A DNA stretch of 13,281 nt from JBGRQB01 sp041725875 (GTDB lineage: Bacteria; Bacteroidota; Ignavibacteria; Ignavibacteriales; Melioribacteraceae): positions 1 to 13,281 of the forward strand of contig JBGRQB010000126.1 in assembly GCA_041725875.1 (NCBI GenBank), written 5' to 3'. The notes below the pieces were generated by a model. The model was not told where the DNA came from, ran no database searches, and worked only from the letters and a program-made list of their open reading frames with translations. Shown here one piece after another: positions 6,936 to 12,203 of this stretch (its first letter is position 1; each line of letters starts with the position of its first letter). A program made the position numbers and the translations under genes.

Positions 6936-7985
6936 TTAAATCGGATGCAATCCCGGAAATTCCAATCCGAGAGTTTCACTAAATCCGTTTATAATATTAA
7001 ATGCCTGCAATGCTTGTCCGGCAGCACCTTTCATTAAATTATCAATTGAACTAATCACAACAAGTCTGTTAGAATGAGGATCTTTTTCAAAACCGATATC
7101 ACAATAGTTTGTCCCGATCAAAAGTTTCGGTTCAGGATATCTGTAATTTCCTTCTCGTTCTTTAACGATTCTGATAAATGGTTCATCTCCGTATTCTTTT
7201 CTGTAAATTTTCCAGATATCTTTTTCTTCAATTTTATCTTTCAGAAAAACATGAGAAGTTGCAAGAACTCCCCTGATCATATCAATTGAAGTTCCTGAAA
7301 AATGGAAATCGTAATTTCTGTTAAAAGACAATTCCTGAATTATTTCAGCTGTATGTCTGTGCTGAGTCGGCATAAAGGATCTTACAGCTCCGCTTCTCAC
7401 CGGATGATGCGAGCCTGCATTTGCTTTGTTTCCGGCTTCACTTGAGCCAACTTTAACTTCAGTTACAATTGGTTTTTCAATTTGCAGAAAATCATTTTTG
7501 AATAAAGGATAAAGTCCGAGTATAGTTGCAGTTGCATTACATCCTGCAGAAGAAATTAAATTTGCATCTGTCATTTCTGCGCGACGCAGTTCAGGAATTC
7601 CGTAAACAAATTCACTCATCATTTCCGGATTCAAATGTGGTTCCTTATACCATTTGGCAAAAGCATCTGGTGACGATAATCTGAAGTCGCCACTTAAATC
7701 TATTATCTTTGGTGCAAGTTTTCTGAATTCATTTATCTTTTTCATTGAATGACCGTGCGGCATTGAAAGAAAGAGAAGGTCACATTCTTCCAATTCTGCA
7801 ACAGACGAAAATTTCAGCGAACATACTTTTCTTAAATTAGGATGCACCTTGTATAAAAATTTACCAACATTACTTTCTGAAGTTACCTGACAAATTTCTA
7901 TGTTGGGATGAAACAACATCAGTCTGATTAATTCACCTCCGGCATAACCTGAGCCGCCTACAACAGAAACTTTTATTTTATTCAT
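6936..7985 (-). CDS. lysY: LysW-aminoadipyl-phosphate reductase LysY
   Basis: A 349-residue NAD(P)H-dependent semialdehyde dehydrogenase of the ArgC family. It reduces LysW-gamma-aminoadipyl phosphate to the semialdehyde. Seen in the sequence: the nucleotide-binding GGSGYAGGE (10-18), catalytic Cys149 in SSAGCNATAT, the ASHHP-like GSHHPVRSG segment (191-199), HRHTAE (209-214) with the catalytic histidine, and the C terminus ETLGLEFPGLHPI, nearly the ending of Thermus LysY as I remember it. SHHP and the C-terminal tail favour LysY over an ordinary acetylglutamyl-phosphate reductase. Its start overlaps the end of lysX by eight bases, with AGGAG inside the lysX coding sequence. The amidotransferase-like gene follows after 11 bases. 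Confidence 0.95.
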   Translation of the reverse strand: MNKIKVSVVGGSGYAGGELIRLMLFHPNIEICQVTSESNVGKFLYKVHPNLRKVCSLKFSSVAELEECDLLFLSMPHGHSMKKINEFRKLAPKIIDLSGDFRLSSPDAFAKWYKEPHLNPEMMSEFVYGIPELRRAEMTDANLISSAGCNATATILGLYPLFKNDFLQIEKPIVTEVKVGSSEAGNKANAGSHHPVRSGAVRSFMPTQHRHTAEIIQELSFNRNYDFHFSGTSIDMIRGVLATSHVFLKDKIEEKDIWKIYRKEYGDEPFIRIVKEREGNYRYPEPKLLIGTNYCDIGFEKDPHSNRLVVISSIDNLMKGAAGQALQAFNIINGFSETLGLEFPGLHPI

Positions 7986-8838
7986 CTCGTTCTCCTCTTG
8001 CTACTCTCACAACATAATCAGCAATGTGGAAAGGAATGTTTACGCCTGTTGTATCGATACTGTTTTTAAATTCCATTGTATAGTTCACTTCGTTAACAGA
8101 CATTCCGTTTTGTGCTTCAAACAAATCAATTGCAACAACTCCGCCGCCAACTGCCCTGGCTGCATCTTCTGATAATTTTTTTATTTCATCTGTTACTTCA
8201 CATTTTGTTGCAACTCCGCCTTGAGCTGTATTTGTAATCCAGTGGGGTGAAGTTCTGTAAATTGCAGCAATACATTCTCCGCCAACTACAAAACTTCTTA
8301 TATCTCTTCCGGCTGTTTTATCAACATATTTCTGAATGTAAAAAATAGAGTGATGATACGAACCCAAAATAGTTTTGTGTTCAAGTATTGACTCGGCTGC
8401 ATCCCGATCATTAATTTTTGAAAGTAATCTTCCCCAACTCCCGACAGCAGGTTTTAGCACAACCGGGTACCCCATTTCTTCAATTGTTTCAAGTGCTGAT
8501 TCTTCTGTAAAAGCCACGCGCACTTCCGGCTGCGGAACATTATTTTCTGCCAGTGCAACAGAGGTTAAAAGTTTATCACCGCAAATTGTTGCAACCTCTG
8601 AAGTGTTAACACATTTTATTCCTGCGCTTTCAAACAACCGTAAAGCGTGTAAAGCTCTGGAATGATTAATACTTCTCTCAACAACTGCATCGAGATTAAA
8701 ATTATCCTGACCAATATTAAACGATAATTTTCTGTCATCAATCATTACTAATTCAACATCATCAAATTTTTTAAATTCTTCTATAAGTAATTTTTCATCT
8801 TTTCGAATTAACGAATGCAAGAATCCTATTCTAAGCAT
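7978..8838 (-). CDS. lysX: Alpha-aminoadipate--LysW ligase LysX (ATP-grasp)
   Basis: A 286-residue ATP-grasp ligase of the RimK/LysX family. It uses ATP to join the amino group of alpha-aminoadipate to the gamma-carboxylate of the C-terminal Glu of LysW. Visible are VVLKP (126-130, with Lys129 for ATP), GSWGRLL (133-139), YIQKYV (167-172), GRDIRSFVVG (177-186), the HWITNTAQGG segment (199-208), AIDLFE (236-241, Asp238) and VNEVNYTMEFKNS (248-260, with metal ligands Glu250 and Asn252) followed by TTGVNIP. The last three closely resemble Thermus LysX as I remember it, favouring aminoadipate over the glutamate-specific ArgX type. It starts 82 bases after homocitrate synthase, the only sizeable gap in the operon. 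An AGG-containing site precedes the ATG. Confidence 0.95.
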   Translation of the reverse strand: MLRIGFLHSLIRKDEKLLIEEFKKFDDVELVMIDDRKLSFNIGQDNFNLDAVVERSINHSRALHALRLFESAGIKCVNTSEVATICGDKLLTSVALAENNVPQPEVRVAFTEESALETIEEMGYPVVLKPAVGSWGRLLSKINDRDAAESILEHKTILGSYHHSIFYIQKYVDKTAGRDIRSFVVGGECIAAIYRTSPHWITNTAQGGVATKCEVTDEIKKLSEDAARAVGGGVVAIDLFEAQNGMSVNEVNYTMEFKNSIDTTGVNIPFHIADYVVRVARGERDE

Positions 8839-8882
8839 AGTAATACCTGTATTATTTTTTAAGTTTTCGGATTTGTAATTAT

Positions 8883-8898
8883 GTTGGGATATACCAAC
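8883..8898 (-). other. Small hairpin between hcs and lysX
   Basis: An inverted repeat GTTGG/CCAAC (8883-8887, 8894-8898) with a six-base loop, in the 82-base spacer ahead of lysX. No T tract follows, so it is not an obvious terminator. It could affect transcript processing or stability. The short stem makes chance a real alternative. Confidence 0.35.
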
Positions 8899-8914
8899 TA
8901 TGTTAAAGAGTTAT

Positions 8915-8933
8915 AAAGCGCTAGTTGCGCTTT
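8915..8933 (-). other. Hairpin spanning the homocitrate synthase stop codon
   Basis: A perfect 7-bp inverted repeat AAAGCGC/GCGCTTT (8915-8921, 8927-8933) with a five-base loop that contains most of the TAG stop codon. On the - strand it is followed by ATAACTCTTTAAC rather than a clean T run. Full termination is unlikely, but pausing, partial termination or RNA processing between the lysW-hcs and lysX-lysJ parts is plausible. Confidence 0.45.
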
Positions 8934-10090
8934 TCCTTAACCTTTTTTGAAGTCTGTTTAAGATAAGTGATAATGTGTGAAAGTTCGGATAAGTCAACTG
9001 TTCTTCCGCGCTGACCAACAATTTTTACTTCTTGTAAAATTTCTTTTTCCAATTCCTGATCAACTTCTGTTTCAAGAAGATCGAGAGCATATCTGATTGA
9101 TGCAAGTCCTGACATATGATCAAGCGAAAAATTTCTTTTTCGTCCCACTAATTCAGGATTCAGACTTTCATAATGCATTGGATTAACTGCTGCAGCGTGT
9201 GTATGAACTCCGGCGCAATGAGTAAATGCGTTGTCACCCATAACAGGATAATTTGCCGGAAGACAAACTCCTGAATGTTTGCTGACAAGCTCATAAAGTT
9301 CCGGAAGTTTTTGAAGGTTCCATTTGTTGTGTTGTTGAAACTCGGTGGAAAAAATAACTAAAAGTTGTGCAAGATCAACTATACCGGCACGTTCACCAAG
9401 TCCCTGAACAGAAGAATCAATTATCTCGGCTCCAGCTCTGTAGGCATCGAGTACATTTGCAAGTGCCAATCCCCGATCATTGTGACAATGAACGGCAATC
9501 TGCGGTTCGCAATTTCTTTTTGCAAGTTCATCTTTTAATCTGGCAATATAATCGTACATACTTCTGGATGTTCCCGGAACCATATAGCCGGTTGTATCGG
9601 CAACGCTGATAATATTTGCTCCTGATTTTACAGCAGCTTCGGCAACTGAAATAACATTTGCAAATTCAGAGCGGACTGTATCTTCAGGTGTGTATCGAAT
9701 AAGAAGATCGGGATTTACTGATTTAGCATAATCGATTACAGAAGTAATTTGAGAAATTGCTGTTGAAATATCTTTCTTAAAAACACCATTTAATCTGTCT
9801 TCGGATACACAATAAAAGATTCCTAAAAATCTCACATTACATTCCAAAGCAAGTTCAACATCACTTTGTAAAGAACGTGAATGAGCTCCGACAAAAGCAT
9901 TAAAGTCTTGGTGCGAAAGTGTATCTACAGCACTGTGAATTTCTGGTGTAACGGCAGGATGGCCTGCTTCAATTATATCGACTCCTATTTCATCAAGTAA
10001 TTGAGCAATTGCCAATTTAATGTGTCTGTCAAAATAAACACCGGGGGTTTGTTCCCCTTCGCGAAGAGTTGCGTCAAGAATTCGTATCAT
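8921..10090 (-). CDS. Homocitrate synthase
   Basis: A 389-residue DRE-TIM metallolyase that condenses 2-oxoglutarate with acetyl-CoA to homocitrate, the first step of alpha-aminoadipate lysine synthesis. Numbered from the chosen ATG: DATLREGEQTPG (6-17, metal ligand Asp7 and Arg10-Glu11-Gln14), Glu41, His70, EDTVRS (136-141, like EDTFRS of Thermus homocitrate synthase), metal-binding HCHND (201-205), GLGERAG (230-236) and GDNAFTHCAGVH (285-296). The C-terminal LeuA regulatory domain is absent, against isopropylmalate synthase. An in-frame ATG 45 bases upstream (10135) lies inside lysW. I prefer 10090, four bases after the lysW stop, because the conserved domain begins there and GGGGAG lies about nine bases upstream. 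A NifV-type or isopropylmalate-like activity cannot be excluded from sequence, but the context favours lysine. Confidence 0.9.
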   Translation of the reverse strand: MIRILDATLREGEQTPGVYFDRHIKLAIAQLLDEIGVDIIEAGHPAVTPEIHSAVDTLSHQDFNAFVGAHSRSLQSDVELALECNVRFLGIFYCVSEDRLNGVFKKDISTAISQITSVIDYAKSVNPDLLIRYTPEDTVRSEFANVISVAEAAVKSGANIISVADTTGYMVPGTSRSMYDYIARLKDELAKRNCEPQIAVHCHNDRGLALANVLDAYRAGAEIIDSSVQGLGERAGIVDLAQLLVIFSTEFQQHNKWNLQKLPELYELVSKHSGVCLPANYPVMGDNAFTHCAGVHTHAAAVNPMHYESLNPELVGRKRNFSLDHMSGLASIRYALDLLETEVDQELEKEILQEVKIVGQRGRTVDLSELSHIITYLKQTSKKVKEKRN

Positions 10091-10094
10091 TGTA

Positions 10095-10259
10095 CTATTC
10101 TCCCCAATCTTCTTCTTCCTTAGGAGCCTCCTCAAGTTTAAATGGTTTAATTTCCTTTACTTCTAATTCGCATCCACAATCTGAACATTCGAGTAATTCT
10201 CCTTGCAACGTATCTTGCGGCAGTTCCAGTTCTGCTGCGCAAATTGGACATTCGGCCAT
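10095..10259 (-). CDS. lysW: Lysine biosynthesis amino-group carrier protein LysW
   Basis: A 54-residue acidic carrier protein. The N-terminal half is a zinc ribbon with Cys4 and Cys7 (ECPIC) and Cys25 and Cys28 (ECSDCGC); there is an extra Cys30. A GELLEC segment and an ELEVKEIKP strand follow. The C terminus is EEEDWGE, the LysW hallmark. Its final Glu54 gamma-carboxylate carries aminoadipate and the later intermediates to lysine, while the acidic body docks on LysX, LysZ, LysY and LysJ. Length, cysteine spacing and tail match the family, including Thermus LysW. The start ATG at 10259 has GAGG six bases upstream. It is the first gene of the operon; homocitrate synthase begins four bases after its stop. 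Confidence 0.97.
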   Translation of the reverse strand: MAECPICAAELELPQDTLQGELLECSDCGCELEVKEIKPFKLEEAPKEEEDWGE

Positions 10260-10340
10260 TTTGTACCTCATTTTTTTTGTTTAAGAAAATTTTGAATGTC
10301 AACTTACCAAAAAACAAATTTTGATGCAAATTATTTTTTA

Positions 10341-10364
10341 AGGCGTTTAAATAAAAACACCTTT
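10341..10364 (-). other. Hairpin in the lysW leader
   Basis: In the - strand RNA, AAGGUGUUU and AAACGCCUU can form nine pairs, one of them U-G, with a six-base loop. The wobble pair works only in the - strand transcript; the + strand would have a C/A mismatch. The hairpin lies about 80 bases before lysW and has no T run after it. A role in attenuation is possible but unsupported. Confidence 0.35.
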
Positions 10365-10408
10365 TAAATTTAAGTTAAATCCTATTTTTATATTATTTAT
10401 TATTTTCC

Positions 10409-10436
10409 AATATAACAAAAACCTAAATTTAGCCAA
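10409..10436 (-). promoter_or_regulatory. Candidate promoter of the lysine operon
   Basis: On the - strand, TTGGCT (10436-10431) and TATATT (10414-10409) are 16 bases apart: four of six and five of six matches to the sigma-70 hexamers. It uses the same -10 as the rplU promoter. It would give a leader of about 140 bases containing the 10341-10364 hairpin. In such AT-rich sequence a chance match is possible. The rival TTGACA at 10302-10297 lacks a good -10. Confidence 0.4.
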
Positions 10437-10498
10437 ATTTAAGATTTTTACCTCGACCTAAATTAATACCGCAACAAACACCAAATACATCACTTTAA

Positions 10499-10515
10499 TT
10501 AACATAAAATGTTAA
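10499..10515. promoter_or_regulatory. 17-bp inverted repeat, possible operator
   Basis: TTAACAT-AAA-ATGTTAA is a perfect 7-bp inverted repeat with a three-base centre, upstream of the candidate lysine-operon promoter. Its size suits a dimeric helix-turn-helix regulator. No regulator gene is adjacent, and AT-rich palindromes occur by chance. Confidence 0.25.
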
Positions 10516-10585
10516 ATTACCTTAATTTTAAAGGTTAGTATTTTGTTATAAAAACTTGGATTATTGGCTAAAAATTGAAGATGTG

Positions 10586-10623
10586 TTTAAAATAAAAAGT
10601 CCCGCCGGGAATGAATGGCGGGA
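10586..10623 (-). terminator. Rho-independent terminator with no clear upstream gene
   Basis: On the - strand, TCCCGCC/GGCGGGA (10623-10617 with 10606-10600), a GC-rich 7-bp stem with a 10-base loop, is followed by CTTTTTATTTTAAA. The alcohol dehydrogenase already has its own terminator at 10826-10891. This one therefore appears to end a transcript starting in the 200 bases between them, or acts as a back-up. Confidence 0.85.
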
Positions 10624-10825
10624 ATAAGATAAGATACTTAAAGTACCCCCAAATTTCCCTCTGCCTCGAAAAAATATTTTATGTCCTACAAGCATAGCAT
10701 CTATATGATGCCAAATTAACTGTATTGAGAACAATCTCATTTTCCCACAATACATTTACTTGTACAAAAACTAATACGAAAAAGTCTTATTTAACCCTTA
10801 GTCCAGAACAACATTTTTTCGATTT
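10624..10825 (-). ncRNA. Possible small structured RNA ahead of the lysine operon
   Basis: About 200 bases lie between two - strand terminators. No convincing coding sequence is present: the open frame here runs through the terminator hairpin and has no ribosome binding site. Three stems can form together. P1 is UACAAG/CUUGUA (10764-10759 with 10692-10687). It encloses P2, UGUAUUG/CAAUACA (10754-10748 with 10727-10721), which has an alternative inner GAGA/UCUC stem. It also encloses P3, GCAUC/GAUGC (10711-10707 with 10701-10697). This makes a three-way junction ending in a strong terminator downstream. I found no clear promoter, and it resembles no RNA family I recognise (6S, SRP RNA, tmRNA and purine or TPP riboswitches considered). 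Confidence 0.25.
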
Positions 10826-10891
10826 TTTAAAATAAAAATGAGAAATCTGCAAATCGAAAATTCTCCGCTTTTTCAACTGCAAATTCCTCAT
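10826..10891 (-). terminator. Long-stem terminator of the iron alcohol dehydrogenase
   Basis: On the - strand, ATGAGGAATTTGCA (10891-10878) and TGCAGATTTCTCAT (10851-10838) pair over 14 bases with two G-U wobbles and a 26-base loop. They are followed by TTTTATTTTAAA. The hairpin lies 27 bases after the alcohol dehydrogenase stop. The wobbles suit a - strand RNA, and the tail matches the other terminators here. Confidence 0.75.
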
Positions 10892-10917
10892 ATGAATGCA
10901 AATTTATTTAAGATCTG

Positions 10918-12087
10918 TTACTGATATGCCAGTTTATAGATTTCTACAATATCTTCTTTTTCAAGTTTTAGCAACTTACCGAGAGCTCCTCTCATAGCTG
11001 CATTTTCCGCCATTTTTTCGATATCTTCTTCTTTTACTCCAACTTCTTTCAAAGTAACCGGTGCTCCGATATCTTTATAAAATTTAATTAACATAATAAT
11101 TGCTTCCAATGCTTTTTCTTCAGTGGTTCCTTCGGTAATTCCAAAAATGTTTTCAGCAAATCTTTCAAACTGCTCAAGATTTTCTTCATAAACATATTTC
11201 ATCCAGGCCGGGAACAGAATTGCCAATCCGGCTCCGTGAGCAATATCATAAAACATACTGACAGAATGTTCTATCATATGAGTTGCCCAGTCACCGCCAT
11301 TTCTACCGGGCTGAAGAAGCATATTTAAAGCCTGAGTTGCCGACCATGCAAAGTTGGCTCTGGCATCATAATTTTCAGGATCTTTTACCAATATACGAGC
11401 CTGTTTCATTGTTGTACGGATAATTCCTTCGCAAAACTCATTTGTTAAATCGGAATCGTTTGATCCGTCAAAATAGAACTCAAACACATGAGCCATTATA
11501 TCTGCAGCGCCATTTACAATTTGAGAAACCGGCAAAGTTTTTTGCAATTCAGGGTCAATAACAGATACTTTTGGATAGTTATCCATTGAAACTGCCATTG
11601 GCCATTTTTTGTTTTCCTTTTCATTGGAAATAACAGAATTGCCATTCATTTCAGAACCTGTTGCTGAAATTGTCAGAATAGTAAAAATAGGAAGACATTT
11701 TTCTGATTTACCGGTTCCTTTAAAAAGATCCCAAACATCACCTTCGTAGTGAAATCCGCGTCCGGTTGCCTTGGCACTGTCAATTACACTGCCGCCGCCA
11801 ACTGCAAGAATACCATCAACATTTTCCTTTTTACAGATATCAATTGCTTCACGAACTTTGTCAAGAGAAGGATTTGCTTTTACTCCTCCGCACTCAACAA
11901 ATTCAATATTATTGGCCTTGAGCATTGCAACAACTTTTTCATACAAACCTGTTTTGAAAATGGAATTCTTTCCATAGTGCAACAATACTTTTTTAACTGA
12001 ATAACCTGTTATTTCAGAACCCAGTTGTTCAATCATTCCTTTTCCGAAAAGGATTTTTGTTGGATTATGATATATAAAATTTTTCAT
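10918..12087 (-). CDS. Iron-containing alcohol dehydrogenase (YqhD/BDH type)
   Basis: A 389-residue group III (iron-type) alcohol dehydrogenase resembling butanol dehydrogenase BdhA/B and YqhD, which reduce aldehydes to alcohols with NAD(P)H in the cytoplasm. Visible are the N-terminal YHNPTKILFGKG signature (6-17), the dinucleotide-binding GGGSVIDSAK (97-106), the TISATGSEMN segment (139-148) and the full metal set Asp196 and His200 (ADIMAH), His270 (DWATH) and His284 (DIAHGAGLA). The 14-residue His-His spacing and positions are close to those of YqhD as I recall them. The substrate cannot be told from sequence; fermentative aldehyde reduction or aldehyde detoxification are likely. GAGG lies about six bases before the ATG. 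It is flanked by a possible terminator upstream and its own long-stem terminator, so it is probably monocistronic. Confidence 0.93.
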   Translation of the reverse strand: MKNFIYHNPTKILFGKGMIEQLGSEITGYSVKKVLLHYGKNSIFKTGLYEKVVAMLKANNIEFVECGGVKANPSLDKVREAIDICKKENVDGILAVGGGSVIDSAKATGRGFHYEGDVWDLFKGTGKSEKCLPIFTILTISATGSEMNGNSVISNEKENKKWPMAVSMDNYPKVSVIDPELQKTLPVSQIVNGAADIMAHVFEFYFDGSNDSDLTNEFCEGIIRTTMKQARILVKDPENYDARANFAWSATQALNMLLQPGRNGGDWATHMIEHSVSMFYDIAHGAGLAILFPAWMKYVYEENLEQFERFAENIFGITEGTTEEKALEAIIMLIKFYKDIGAPVTLKEVGVKEEDIEKMAENAAMRGALGKLLKLEKEDIVEIYKLAYQ

Positions 12088-12203
12088 TTATGCCTCTAAT
12101 TTTGAGGATAAAGATAAGAAAATTTTGTGTTGAATTACAGAAGTATAAATTTTAAAAGAAGTTTTATATCCCCCCCGTTAAGGGAGGGATAAATTGGAAA
12201 TAA
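12088..12203 (-). other. Spacer between metalloprotease and alcohol dehydrogenase
   Basis: A 116-base spacer that holds the hairpin at 12167-12191 and, presumably, the alcohol dehydrogenase promoter. No confident -35/-10 pair could be picked. Confidence 0.5.
12167..12191 (-). terminator. Hairpin after the metalloprotease, possible terminator
   Basis: TATCCC/GGGATA, then one C/A mismatch, then CCC/GGG, around a five-base loop. On the - strand it follows the metalloprotease stop by 12 bases and is followed by TAAAACTTCTTTT rather than a clean T tract, so termination may be partial. A C7 run sits in one arm. Confidence 0.45.

Larger units (their letters stand above)
10260..10585 (-). other. AT-rich leader/promoter region of the lysine operon
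   Basis: About 325 bases without a gene, extremely AT-rich, between the terminator near 10600 and lysW. No open reading frame with a ribosome binding site was found on either strand. It must hold the operon promoter. Two candidates are visible on the - strand, one at 10409-10436 and one with TTGACA at 10302-10297. It also contains an inverted repeat at 10499-10515 and a hairpin at 10341-10364. Nothing resembles a lysine riboswitch. Confidence 0.6.

Noticed and set aside
8839..8882. Separate promoter for lysX in the hcs-lysX spacer
   Set aside because: The best -35/-10 pair is poor (about three of six for the -35) and could occur by chance in this base composition.
10091..10135. Start of homocitrate synthase at the ATG at 10135
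   Set aside because: It lies inside lysW in another frame and adds 15 basic residues not seen in the family. The ATG at 10090 begins right at the conserved domain.
4350..10259. Arginine (ArgX/ArgY/ArgZ) rather than lysine assignment for the operon
   Set aside because: A homocitrate synthase is in the operon, and the LysX and LysY C-terminal signatures resemble the Thermus lysine enzymes. A bifunctional role is left open.
10260..10585. Lysine riboswitch ahead of lysW
   Set aside because: The region is nearly all A and T, with no multi-stem GC-containing core and none of the conserved lysine-riboswitch sequence I would expect.
10561..10755. A 64-codon open frame on the - strand
   Set aside because: It reads straight through a strong terminator hairpin, lacks a ribosome binding site and shows no recognisable protein pattern.
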